Source: Pseudomonas maioricensis (lineage in GTDB: Bacteria; Pseudomonadota; Gammaproteobacteria; Pseudomonadales; Pseudomonadaceae). From it: a DNA stretch of 64,000 nt. Each line of letters begins with the position of its first letter. Within the stretch, counting starts at the first letter, position 1. Positions 53,198 to 60,916 of the stretch are shown here, in pieces. Where the stretch lies: assembly GCF_022790535.1 (NCBI RefSeq), contig NZ_LOHG01000006.1, forward strand, positions 38,608 to 102,607, written 5' to 3'. The notes under the pieces were generated by a model. The model ran no database searches. It was not told where the DNA came from and saw nothing but the letters and a program-made list of their open reading frames with translations. The translations under genes and the position numbers were made by a program.

Positions 53198-53939
53198 TAC
53201 AAGCTGCGACGACTTCTTTGTGAAATCAGGATGGCACTGCCAGGCCATTGAAAACGGCAGCAGGAAAGCCACGTACATCAGTACGCCGATCACATTGCCG
53301 GGCGCAAAGCCCTTGGATTTTTACCTGTTCGCAGATGGCGAAAATCTGGAGTTCACAGACGACGGTATTACTGTATTTGCGTTGCGCTCTCTCGGCTATC
53401 CACTAGGAGACAAACGCAACTGGCGGAGCCTTGAAAACATCGCAATCAGGCATGGCTTTTCACTGTCGGGCGCAGGCGCTTTCGAAGCTGTTTTTCTTGA
53501 GTCTGAACTGGATGTCTGGGGGGCGAAGATATTGCGTCTTTTCTCTTCCGTTGTTGCTTGGGAGGAGGATCGATTTTCGGAGGGCGATACCGACTTCTCG
53601 CTAACTCAAGAAGTCGAGCTGCTGTTGCGCGCCAAGGACCCGACAAGGCATCTGGATCGAAACGTACTTATCAACGTGGGTGGAGTGGGTACTCACTTTG
53701 ACTTCCTTTGGGGGACCACCTACGTGGATTCAGTTACGCCTACAGCCAACGCCATCAATGCAAGGCTCAGAAAAGCACTACAGGTCAACAAAGCTGACGA
53801 CCCTGTCGACGTACTTTTCATAGTGGATGACCGGGACAAGCGAAGAAAAGCTGATGAGGAAATAGCAGTCCTTGGTGATCTGGCACCGACCATACGCCTC
53901 ACTGACTTTGAGGAGTTTTACAGCTCCAGTGCTCACTAG
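53184..53939 (+). CDS. DUF1828-like protein
   Basis: A 251-residue protein; start at 53184 or 53190 (second ATG). The N-terminal part reads like DUF1828: WHCQAIENGSRKATYISTPI, LDFYLFADGENLEFTDDGIT (TDDG is the family signature), RNWRSLENIAIRHGFSLSG; the rest (about 120-251) resembles the partner DUF1829 with NVLINVGGVGTHFDFLWGT and DPVDVLFIVDDRDKRRKADEE. Such genes occur in prophages and variable islands and are suspected nuclease or antitoxin-like proteins. Function unknown. Confidence 0.65.
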   Translation: MNMGNTSCDDFFVKSGWHCQAIENGSRKATYISTPITLPGAKPLDFYLFADGENLEFTDDGITVFALRSLGYPLGDKRNWRSLENIAIRHGFSLSGAGAFEAVFLESELDVWGAKILRLFSSVVAWEEDRFSEGDTDFSLTQEVELLLRAKDPTRHLDRNVLINVGGVGTHFDFLWGTTYVDSVTPTANAINARLRKALQVNKADDPVDVLFIVDDRDKRRKADEEIAVLGDLAPTIRLTDFEEFYSSSAH

Positions 53940-53989
53940 TCGATTACGCTAGCTATTTCGCTGTACAGCCTTATCGCTTGTTCACCTCG

Positions 53990-54034
53990 CCCCCATCTGA
54001 TCCGTATTTTTCTCCCCCATCTGAATCTGTATTG
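53990..54034. promoter_or_regulatory. Direct repeat, possible operator
   Basis: The 11-mer CCCCCATCTGA occurs at 53990-54000 and 54014-54024, exactly 24 bp apart, each followed by a TC-(C/T)-GTATT sequence. Such tandem same-direction boxes are typical of dimeric GntR/MocR-type regulators. Located upstream of the 27-residue peptide gene. No matching regulator gene is seen in the window. Confidence 0.35.
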
Positions 54035-54148
54035 CAATCGCCCTTCCCTTGATAATAAAGCCACCCCGACAGCCTGAACCCTTCAACTGATCGGGTCGTT
54101 CTTGATGTGATTCTGAACGTGCTACATCACCCATCCTCGGGAGGCCTT

Positions 54149-54232
54149 ATGGGCAAGCTTACGATCTACATGGCGATCTTTTTGGTGGCGGCAATCGGCG
54201 TGGGTCTGCTGGGTACCATTCCTCCTGGCTGA
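54149..54232 (+). CDS. Small membrane protein of 27 residues
   Basis: ATG at 54149 with GGGAGG 5 bp upstream, frame MGKLTIYMAIFLVAAIGVGL plus LGTIPPG, stop at 54230-54232. One transmembrane helix (residues 5-22) and a Pro-Gly tail. No overlapping frame is better. Small single-TM proteins of this type often regulate a membrane partner. Confidence 0.5.
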   Translation: MGKLTIYMAIFLVAAIGVGLLGTIPPG

Positions 54233-54337
54233 GGAAGGCGCGGTATCGACCGACAAGACTGGACACAAAGTACCCGTTTGATTTGCATGACACTGTAGGG
54301 GCCACAACTACACTTTCCTTTTTATGGAGGAAAGACC

Positions 54338-54580
54338 ATGTCAGTGCCTGATGACCCCACCCCTGCCTTGCTTGCCAGCCTCGACCAAAACATCAACGCG
54401 CTACGTGCGGCCATGGACGAGGTTCGAATCTGGCTCGATGAGCGCGGCGCAGTAGACGCCGCCGACAGCATCGCCAGCCACTTACAGATCATCGAAGACA
54501 ACACCGACGGCATTACGGCCGGGATGGCTGATCTGGTGGCGCGCTGGAAACCGGAGAGTCAGGTTGATCCTGAGGATTGA
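54338..54580 (+). CDS. Hypothetical helical protein
   Basis: An 80-residue acidic, all-helical protein (SLDQNINALRAAMDEVRIWL, SIASHLQIIEDNTDGITAGM) with ribosome site GGAGG 9 bp upstream (ttatggaggaaagaccATG). Not recognised. Pattern of hydrophobic residues suggests a short coiled coil or bundle. Confidence 0.6.
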   Translation: MSVPDDPTPALLASLDQNINALRAAMDEVRIWLDERGAVDAADSIASHLQIIEDNTDGITAGMADLVARWKPESQVDPED

Positions 54581-54629
54581 TTGCGAATCTGGTCTGGCCA
54601 CCCAGCTCTGCCTGCAGGATTGCATTCCA

Positions 54630-54720
54630 CTGTGGGAGCTGAGCTTGCTCGCGATAAGGCTGGACTCGATTCACTTTAGATCGCGTCCGGCCTTATCGCG
54701 AGCAAGCTCGGCTCCCACAG
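54630..54720. repeat. REPIN, type B
   Basis: Inverted arms ctgtgggagctgagcttgct and complement ending gctcggctcccacag, with inner pair on ggccttatcgcgagcaagc and its inverse. Follows the 54338 gene. Confidence 0.85.
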
Positions 54721-54850
54721 AGACCGCGCTGCCCTGACCGACCTGCAAGGTCTAGGGCAGATTTTGCAATGCGGCCCCGGTTGAAGGTGCCGTCTTCATG
54801 ATGAACAACAGTCAATGGACGGAAACCAAAGCGGCCTGAGACGAGCAATC

Positions 54851-54882
54851 AAACCAAGCCCGGTCTAATCCGGGCCTGGTTT
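54851..54882 (-). terminator. Terminator of chemotaxis transducer gene
   Basis: Stem AAACCA-GCCCGG / CCGGGC-TGGTTT with a one-base bulge on each side and a six-base loop, 6 bp past the stop at 54888. Confidence 0.6.
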
Positions 54883-54887
54883 ATCAA

Positions 54888-56207
54888 TCACCCCGAAACC
54901 TGATTCGCAAACTGCCCCACAGCATTCACCACCTGCTGGGCTCCGTCCTGAATCTCGACGATGACTTTGCCTGCCTGACCTGACAGCTCCAGACCTTGTT
55001 CGGCCTGCTTTTTACCATGTTCGATAACGCCCACGGCTTGTTCTGCCAGGGCCTGGTTTTTCTGCACCACGTCGACGATTTCGGCGGTAGCGGCGCTGGT
55101 GCGGGAAGCGAGTTGGCGGACTTCGTCGGCAACAACGGCGAAGCCTCGGCCTTGCTCACCGGCGCGGGCGGCTTCGATGGCGGCGTTAAGGGCCAGCAGG
55201 TTGGTTTGATCGGCAATGCTGCTGATGGCGGTGATGATCGAACCGATGATTTGCGATTGCTTGTCGAGCGCGCCGATGCCTTCTACGGCGAGCTCCATCT
55301 GCGAAGCCAGGGCGCGCATGACGTCAACGGTTTCCTTGACCACGATGCTGCCTTTGCGTGCAGTTTCATCGGTGTGTTTGGAAATCGTGAAGGCAATTTT
55401 TGCTGCTTCGGAAACGGCCTCTTCGCGTTCGACTTGCTCAGTGATAACAGTCGCGAATTTCACGATTTTATAGAGACGACTGTGCGCGTCTGTAACCGGG
55501 TTGTAAGAAGCCTCCAGCCAGACCGAATGACCACGGCTGTCGATACGTTTGAAGCGATCGACCACGAACTCACCACGGCGCAGCTTTTCCCAGAACACTT
55601 GGTACTGCTGGGAGTTGGCTTCTTGCGCCTCACAGAAAATACTGTGGTGTTTGCCAACCACTTGCGCCAGCGAGTAGCCCATGGAATCCAGAAAGCGCTG
55701 GTTGGCAGTCAGCACGTTGCCGCTCAAATCAAATTCAATAACTGCAGTGGAGCGTTGCAGCGCTTCGATCAGGTTCTCGTGCTCACGGGAAGTCTCGATG
55801 GTGCGAGTCAGGTCACTGGCGTACAAAGAGAACTGTATGACCTTGCCAGCGCTGTTGGTCACCGGCTGAACAATCACCCGCAGCCACGCCTCTTTCTGGT
55901 CGCCACGAAAAATCTGCAGGGCGCCCGCCCAGTGCTTGCCTTGCTGAATGGCTTTGCTCATGCGCGCGAAGTGGTCGGTACTCTGAGCGTACTTGGGGAC
56001 CAGCTCTACCAGCGAACGACCGACCAGCTCTTTACTGGTGTAGCGCATTTCCTGTTCAAACTTACTGTTAACCGACTCGATTTTGCCGCGCTCATCGAGG
56101 TTGATGGACAGCATTTCAATCTCAAGACTGTCGCGTACCTGCTCCATGGTCGAAAGCTTTTCGCTTATCGTTAATAACTCCTGCTTCAATCGTTTATTGA
56201 AAATCAT
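54888..56207 (-). CDS. Soluble PAS-containing methyl-accepting chemotaxis protein
   Basis: A 439-residue transducer with no transmembrane segment and no periplasmic domain. Start at [12 protein letters not shown] (the frame is open 16 codons upstream). An N-terminal coiled coil (to about residue 30) is followed by two PAS domains (about 35-150 and 155-270; [25 protein letters not shown]) and the signalling domain with the kinase-control tip [40 protein letters not shown]. The first PAS pairs with a PAC motif. Likely a cytoplasmic sensor of redox or metabolic state coupled to CheA/CheW encoded elsewhere. Confidence 0.88.
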   Translation of the reverse strand: MIFNKRLKQELLTISEKLSTMEQVRDSLEIEMLSINLDERGKIESVNSKFEQEMRYTSKELVGRSLVELVPKYAQSTDHFARMSKAIQQGKHWAGALQIFRGDQKEAWLRVIVQPVTNSAGKVIQFSLYASDLTRTIETSREHENLIEALQRSTAVIEFDLSGNVLTANQRFLDSMGYSLAQVVGKHHSIFCEAQEANSQQYQVFWEKLRRGEFVVDRFKRIDSRGHSVWLEASYNPVTDAHSRLYKIVKFATVITEQVEREEAVSEAAKIAFTISKHTDETARKGSIVVKETVDVMRALASQMELAVEGIGALDKQSQIIGSIITAISSIADQTNLLALNAAIEAARAGEQGRGFAVVADEVRQLASRTSAATAEIVDVVQKNQALAEQAVGVIEHGKKQAEQGLELSGQAGKVIVEIQDGAQQVVNAVGQFANQVSG

Positions 56208-56510
56208 AAAGCAGTCACTCCGCACACATTTTTTTATAGAGGCAGGCAAGCGCAATCAAAAGTGATTATTCGCCGTGTCTAGGCTTGATAACGGCAGCGA
56301 CGTGAAAGACTTGAGGCTCTAAAACAAGGTTTTGCAGCGCAGCGAGGTAACTCGCGGATTAACGCGGGATACACAGTTGAATAAATTAGATAATTGAAAA
56401 ATTGGATCCAGAATATACACGCACTTTAGGTGGGTTATTATCGAAACAACCGGGAGCTCCTATAATTAAAGTGTGGTTTTTTATCTACCGTCAAAATGTG
56501 AAAAATGCGC
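56208..56510. other. Intergenic stretch, AT-rich
   Basis: About 300 bp between two minus-strand genes, AT-rich at 56375-56480 and probably containing the promoter of the chemotaxis gene. No gene seen. Confidence 0.4.
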
Positions 56511-57035
56511 TCATGGTCGATCCATGCGCAGTACTTTGCGCCACCAGGGTTGCTCCCATGTTTGAGGCGCAGGCATGACATCTGGCATGTCGCGCAGTTT
56601 GATCCATTGTTCGCTTTGCCAATGAAGCAGACACAGACTTTTGCCAGGCCACTGCATCACGCTAATGCTGGGCTGTCCGGTTTGCGGAGCTTCGCGCAGG
56701 GCTGGCATGACCTCGTGGGTCAGCCAGCGACGCAAGGCACGGTTTTCCGGGACGTAATGGTGAACCAGCATCGCGTAGGCACCGGACTCACTGAGCAACA
56801 GTTGCTTGCTCCAATGACCGTTGGCAAACAGCCAGGCGCTGCGGTACTGATCCGGGTCGAGCTTGCAGATAGAGCGCTGATCCAGCGCCTTGCCCATCAG
56901 GCGTGCCAGGTCCTGCAAACAGAACCAGCCCTGCCCTTCAATCATCAGGGCGCGCAGCATGCGTTGGTGGCGGATGAACAGTAAGGTGTCGAAACAATCG
57001 GCTGGGCGGGTTGGCTGGGGTTGAAGAGCTTGCAT
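56511..57035 (-). CDS. Bro-N domain antirepressor-like protein
   Basis: A 174-residue protein with a Bro-N/antirepressor domain (FDTLLFIRHQRMLRALMIEG, WFCLQDLARLMGKAL, LLLSESGAYAMLVHHYVPEN, RRWLTHEVMPALRE), as in phage antirepressors. The C-terminal part (about 120-174) is unlike usual KilA-C/ANT domains. The start at 57035 has GGAG 8 bp upstream; TAAACG between SD and ATG matches the C4-like RNA loop. No other phage genes are adjacent, so it is a solitary domesticated gene or a prophage relic. Confidence 0.82.
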   Translation of the reverse strand: MQALQPQPTRPADCFDTLLFIRHQRMLRALMIEGQGWFCLQDLARLMGKALDQRSICKLDPDQYRSAWLFANGHWSKQLLLSESGAYAMLVHHYVPENRALRRWLTHEVMPALREAPQTGQPSISVMQWPGKSLCLLHWQSEQWIKLRDMPDVMPAPQTWEQPWWRKVLRMDRP

Positions 57036-57062
57036 CCGTTTAACTCCGTTCGATCAGGACTT

Positions 57063-57172
57063 GCCACCTTTACCCGATGAAGGGGTAAGGGTGGCAGTTG
57101 TGCGAGGGTTAGCGAACCGGTCTCAGCAAAACATAAACGCACCGGCAGACCCGAAGGTCTCCGACGCACAAC
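57063..57172 (-). ncRNA. Candidate C4-type antisense RNA upstream of the antirepressor
   Basis: Minus-strand RNA with a three-way junction: closing stem GTTGTGCG/CGCACAAC (57165-57172 with 57097-57104), arm CCGGT/ACCGG (57141-57145 with 57117-57121) and a hairpin AGACC-TTCG-GGTCT (57147-57160). Next is a 13-bp hairpin (57083-57095 with 57063-57075). The first arm's loop contains CGTTTA, complementary to TAAACG just before the antirepressor ATG (57037-57042). Phage P1/P7 C4 RNA silences ant by pairing with its start region; this matches in place and logic. Confidence 0.5.
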
Positions 57173-57412
57173 CGCCATAACGTGTGTTTCAAGCGTAGAT
57201 GAACACCTGAAAAATTCCGCAGGAGATATGTTTTATTGAGGTTCAGATCGCTAAATCCGGTCGCTTGTTTTGAGCAACGCAGCGGAGCCTAGCGATCTGA
57301 TCAGCACCCCGCAAGGCCTTATAGACTGGGGCTTTCAAAGAAATTTATCGCTATCAGGCGGAGCTTTAAATCGCGTAGGAAAGCTCCGAAACCCACCCGA
57401 TAAATCCAGAAA

Positions 57413-57516
57413 CTGTAGGCGCGACCGGGGGTGGAGCGACACCGAGCACCCCGAGGCCGCGCGGAGTGTCAGACGGTACGCCATCGCGGCCTCGCGATGC
57501 TCGTGCGCTCCTACAG
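57413..57516. repeat. REPIN, type C
   Basis: Left arm ctgtaggcgcgaccgggggt and right arm with cgtgcgctcctacag; inner arms on ccgcg and cgcgg. More diverged than the other type C copies. Lies upstream of the manganese catalase gene. Confidence 0.75.
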
Positions 57517-57756
57517 AAGCGTGTTTGCACTGCCAGAAGAGACCGGAGCTGAAGCTGGCCCCACGCTAGCAATCCAAAAAAATCCACCGCCTCTCTCTTA
57601 CACATCCGCTCGAATCCAAATACCCGCCGGTTCTTGAATTTTGCGGCCGCTGGTCAGCTTTCCGGAACGGCGCTTCTCCTCGATTGCTCTCTTTTCTGTG
57701 GCCACGCAGATGACCACACAGCCGTTTTGGCCAAGATAACGCTGAGGATTAAAACC

Positions 57757-58641
57757 ATGTTTATGCATAACCGACGTTTGCAATACACCGTGCGTGTAGC
57801 AAGACCGGATCCGGGATTGGCTAATCTTCTACTTGAGCAATTTGGTGGGGCCCAAGGTGAATTGGCAGCCGCCGCGCGCTACTTCACGCAAGCCCTGGCC
57901 GAGGAAGATGCAGGCCGCAAAGACCTGTTGATGGACATTGCTACGGAAGAGCTGAGCCACCTGGAAATCATCGGCTCGATCATCTGCATGCTTAACCGTG
58001 GCGGTAAAGGTCAATTAGCCGAAGGCGTACAAGAGGAAGGTGAACTGTATCGGGCGATTAATGGCGCCGGTAACGATTCGCACATCACCAGCCTGTTGTA
58101 CGGCGGCGGCGCGCCGCTGACCAACTCGGCCGGGGTGCCATGGACTGCTGCCTACGTCGATACCATTGGCGAACCGACTGCCGACTTTCGTTCCAACATC
58201 GCCGCCGAAGCACGGGCCAAGATCGTTTACGAACGCCTGATGAACGTCACGGATGATCCAGGTATCAAAGAGGCATTGGGATTCTTGATGACCCGGGAAA
58301 TTGCCCACCAGAAATCGTTCGAAAAGGCGCTGCAATCCATTCAGCCGAACTTCCCGCAAGGCAAGCTGCCGGGCATGCCGGAATTCACCAACGTCTACTT
58401 CAACATGTCCAATGGCGGCCCTGACCTGCGCGGCCCATGGAACGAAGGCGAGGAATGGGAATACGTCGAGTCGCCAGAGCCTGCTGTAGACGGCGGCGAC
58501 GGCAGCGCCTCGGTGGTGTTGTCATCTGACGATGAAGAAGTACTGCTCAACCTGAAAAACCGAACCATGTCCGATCCGGATTCAAACCCGATCACTGCGG
58601 CTGATCTGGGCTCCGGTTTTGTACAGGGCAAGGACGCTTGA
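57757..58641 (+). CDS. Manganese catalase
   Basis: A 294-residue dinuclear Mn catalase that disproportionates H2O2. Ferritin-like four-helix core with ligands in GAQGELAAAARY (E35), EELSHLEI (E65, H68) and REIAHQKSFEKAL (E, H); the C-terminal extension (FNMSNGGPDLRGPWNEGEEW, then ALNLKNRTMSDPDS) is the typical subunit-contact tail. Ribosome site TGAGGA 7 bp before the ATG; the frame is open well upstream but noncoding. Followed after 46 bp by a 79-residue gene. Confidence 0.92.
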   Translation: MFMHNRRLQYTVRVARPDPGLANLLLEQFGGAQGELAAAARYFTQALAEEDAGRKDLLMDIATEELSHLEIIGSIICMLNRGGKGQLAEGVQEEGELYRAINGAGNDSHITSLLYGGGAPLTNSAGVPWTAAYVDTIGEPTADFRSNIAAEARAKIVYERLMNVTDDPGIKEALGFLMTREIAHQKSFEKALQSIQPNFPQGKLPGMPEFTNVYFNMSNGGPDLRGPWNEGEEWEYVESPEPAVDGGDGSASVVLSSDDEEVLLNLKNRTMSDPDSNPITAADLGSGFVQGKDA

Positions 58642-58687
58642 TCGCAATCCAAAGCAATGATCCGCTCATTAACGCAAGGAGGTCATC

Positions 58688-58927
58688 ATGGATTTACCGG
58701 AACACTCGCCCCATCAGGATTTCGAATCGCTGGAGGTCAAACCTGCGGTATTTGATTCAACGCTGAAAAGCTTTGATCAACAGGCGCTCAACCTCAAACG
58801 CGGCTTTCGGGTGAATCAAACACTCCACAGCCTGCGTACACTCGGGCAATTGACCCGAGAGCTTCAATCGAAATCTGGTAGCAGTTACGCAGCAATCAGC
58901 TATCGGTCAGGCCCGCCGCCAGAGTAA
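58688..58927 (+). CDS. Hypothetical protein downstream of Mn catalase
   Basis: A 79-residue protein (LPEHSPHQDFESLEVKPAVF, LNLKRGFRVNQTLHSLRTLG) with ribosome site AAGGAGG 9 bp before the ATG, probably cotranscribed with the catalase. Not recognised. It has no signal peptide. Confidence 0.65.
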   Translation: MDLPEHSPHQDFESLEVKPAVFDSTLKSFDQQALNLKRGFRVNQTLHSLRTLGQLTRELQSKSGSSYAAISYRSGPPPE

Positions 58928-58948
58928 AGACCAGTGACGCACTGCATT

Positions 58949-58988
58949 AAAAAAAGAGCGGGCCCCTTACCGGACCTGCTCTTTTTTA
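58949..58988. terminator. Terminator after the catalase operon
   Basis: AAAAAGAGC-stem / GCTCTTTTTT with a GC-rich imperfect middle. Also able to stop the minus-strand YitT gene. Confidence 0.8.
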
Positions 58989-59014
58989 TTCATTCACAGA
59001 CGCTGAAAAAGGGC

Positions 59015-59629
59015 TCAAGCCGTGTAGCGATGCGGCCGGTGATTAACGGCGATGATCAGGTTGAGCACGATGGCGCCCGCGATGGAGGCCAGCAGTATTG
59101 GCAGGCTCACGAGGTACAGCGAACCCAGTACGACGAGTACGTCCACGACCATTTGCAATTTGCCCGCGCGCAGACCGATGCGGTCCTGCAGATACAGCGC
59201 GAGGATATTGATCCCGCCCAGGCTTGCCTTGTGACGGAACAGAACGATGAACCCAAGGCCCATCATGATGTTGCCGAACAACGCCGCGTAGATAGGCTGC
59301 AGTTGATCGATGTGGATGAACCGCGCGTGCAGTTCCGAGAACACCGACACCAACGCTACCGAGCAGAAGGTCTTGATAGTGAACGCCCAACCCATGCGGC
59401 GTATGGCCAGATAATAGAACGGCAGGTTGATGAGGAAGAACGCCACACCAAATGACAAATGGGTTGCGTAGCTGAGCAGGAAGGCTATCCCGGCGCTGCT
59501 GCCGGTCACCCCGCCCACCTGGCGCAACATCATCACCCCGAAGGACACCATCAACGTGCCGATGACGATCGCAAATATGTCTTCGAAAGTGGAATGCTTG
59601 ACGGTTTGCGTGGCGGCGATCTGGGTCAT
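59015..59629 (-). CDS. YitT family membrane protein
   Basis: A 204-residue inner-membrane protein with about six hydrophobic segments, matching the membrane part of the YitT family: GTLMVSFGVMMLRQVGGVTG, GIAFLLSYATHLSFGVAFFLINLPFYYLA and GLGFIVLFRHKASLGGINILALYLQDRIGLRAGK (the GG-x-N/D-ILA motif). The C-terminal DUF2179 domain of typical YitT proteins is absent. The start at MTQIAATQ is used; the open frame upstream has no signal of coding. Transport role unknown. Confidence 0.75.
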   Translation of the reverse strand: MTQIAATQTVKHSTFEDIFAIVIGTLMVSFGVMMLRQVGGVTGSSAGIAFLLSYATHLSFGVAFFLINLPFYYLAIRRMGWAFTIKTFCSVALVSVFSELHARFIHIDQLQPIYAALFGNIMMGLGFIVLFRHKASLGGINILALYLQDRIGLRAGKLQMVVDVLVVLGSLYLVSLPILLASIAGAIVLNLIIAVNHRPHRYTA

Positions 59630-59955
59630 GGCGAACTCTTGAAAGGCGTAAGGATGAATAGCAGGCAAGCAGAGCACTGCAAACCAAAGCGCGCGTAGAT
59701 TACCCAATAAAAAATCGATGTGCGCGAAAAATAGATAAATATGCGTATACCGCGCACCAAATATCAGATTACGCACTATTTATGCACCAGATCGCACTGC
59801 AGTGGTGCGGCGCGAGGCGCAAGACTGGAACCACCGAATCAAGCCCTCTCGGCAACAAGTTACCTCCTACCCCGAACCGCGAACGATGGCATCGGTGAAC
59901 ATTGTCAGGCAGGATTACCGCCGCTTTATCACTTAACTTTCGAGTGTTGCCTGCC
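59630..59955. other. Divergent intergenic region with palindromes
   Basis: About 325 bp between the YitT gene and the first PheC-like gene. At 59763-59830 GCAC-type words recur, including GCACCA then 13 bases then TGGTGC, and a pair GCGCG/CGCGC flanks 59719-59756. It probably carries both promoters and one or more operators; the regulator is unknown. Confidence 0.35.
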
Positions 59956-60744
59956 ATGAATAATAAGAAACGTTGCATCACCGCTACCCTGCTGCTCGGC
60001 TTCTCCGGCTTGGCTCTGGCTCAGGATTCAGGCTCTCACCTGGACAAGGTGTTGCAGTCAGGTGAGTTGGCCGTTTGCACCACCGGTGATTACAAGCCCT
60101 ACACTTTCCTGCGCGAAGATGGCGAATATGAAGGCATCGACATCGAAATGGCCCGCACGCTGGCGCAAAGCCTTGGGGTGAAAATCCAGTGGGTACCGAC
60201 AACCTGGAAAACCCTGATGCCAGACATGCTTGCCGGTAAGTGCGATGTGACCATGGGTGGCGTGTCGGTGACGCTGGAGCGACAGAAGAAAGCCTTCTTC
60301 AGTAATACGCTGGATGTTGACGGCAAGATCCCCCTGACCCGATGCGAAGATCAGGCGCTGTATCAAACCATCGAGCAAATCAACAAGCCGTCCGTACGTT
60401 TGATCGAGCCCGCTGGCGGAACCAATGAAGCCTTTGTTCGCGCCCACCTGCCAGCGGCGCAGTTGGCTTTCCATGACAACAAAACCATTTTCCAGGAGCT
60501 ACTGGACAAGAAAGCCGACGTGATGATCACTGATTCATCCGAAGCCTTGTACCAGCAGAAGCGCATGCCCGGGCTATGCGCGATCAACCCCACGCGCTAC
60601 ATGCAGTACGGCGAGAAGGCCTATCTGCTGCCACGGGACGACATCACCTGGAAGGCCTATGTCGATCAATGGCTGCACCTGAGCAAGGCGACGGGGACTT
60701 ATCAGACCGTGGTCAGTCATTGGCTGGCAGTGCCGGGGCAGTAA
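59956..60744 (+). CDS. PheC-like periplasmic solute-binding protein, copy 1
   Basis: A 262-residue exported protein of the family 3 solute-binding fold (signal 1-22, ALA-QD). It matches the cyclohexadienyl/arogenate dehydratase PheC group along its length: VCTTGDYKPYTFL at the N-terminus, VTLERQKKAFFSN, EPAGGTNEAFVRAHLP and AEKAYLLP-type C-terminal motif. PheC of P. aeruginosa makes phenylpyruvate or phenylalanine in the periplasm. A strict binding protein is the alternative. Followed by a paralogue, with a REPIN between them. Confidence 0.82.
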   Translation: MNNKKRCITATLLLGFSGLALAQDSGSHLDKVLQSGELAVCTTGDYKPYTFLREDGEYEGIDIEMARTLAQSLGVKIQWVPTTWKTLMPDMLAGKCDVTMGGVSVTLERQKKAFFSNTLDVDGKIPLTRCEDQALYQTIEQINKPSVRLIEPAGGTNEAFVRAHLPAAQLAFHDNKTIFQELLDKKADVMITDSSEALYQQKRMPGLCAINPTRYMQYGEKAYLLPRDDITWKAYVDQWLHLSKATGTYQTVVSHWLAVPGQ

Positions 60745-60756
60745 CTCACTGATGAC

Positions 60757-60830
60757 TTGTAGGCGCTGCCGAAGGTTGCGATAGCGGTATGTCAGGAAAA
60801 ATGCTTCGCAGCCTTCGGCAGCTCCTACAT
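60757..60830. repeat. REPIN, type A, between paralogues
   Basis: Arms ttgtaggcgctgccgaaggt and complement ending cttcggcagctcctaca. Has several mismatches in the left arm. Sits between the two PheC-like genes, so it inserted after or during their duplication. Confidence 0.8.
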
Positions 60831-60916
60831 GAATACATTCCAATTCAACGAATCGTGCATATGGCTTCGTTCTTGCTTTGTCCGCAGCATCATTCCGATC
60901 GTCGAGCTCGACTCCT

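Noticed and set aside
57270..57569. 99-codon plus-strand frame before the catalase gene
   Set aside because: Covers the REPIN at 57413-57516; not coding.
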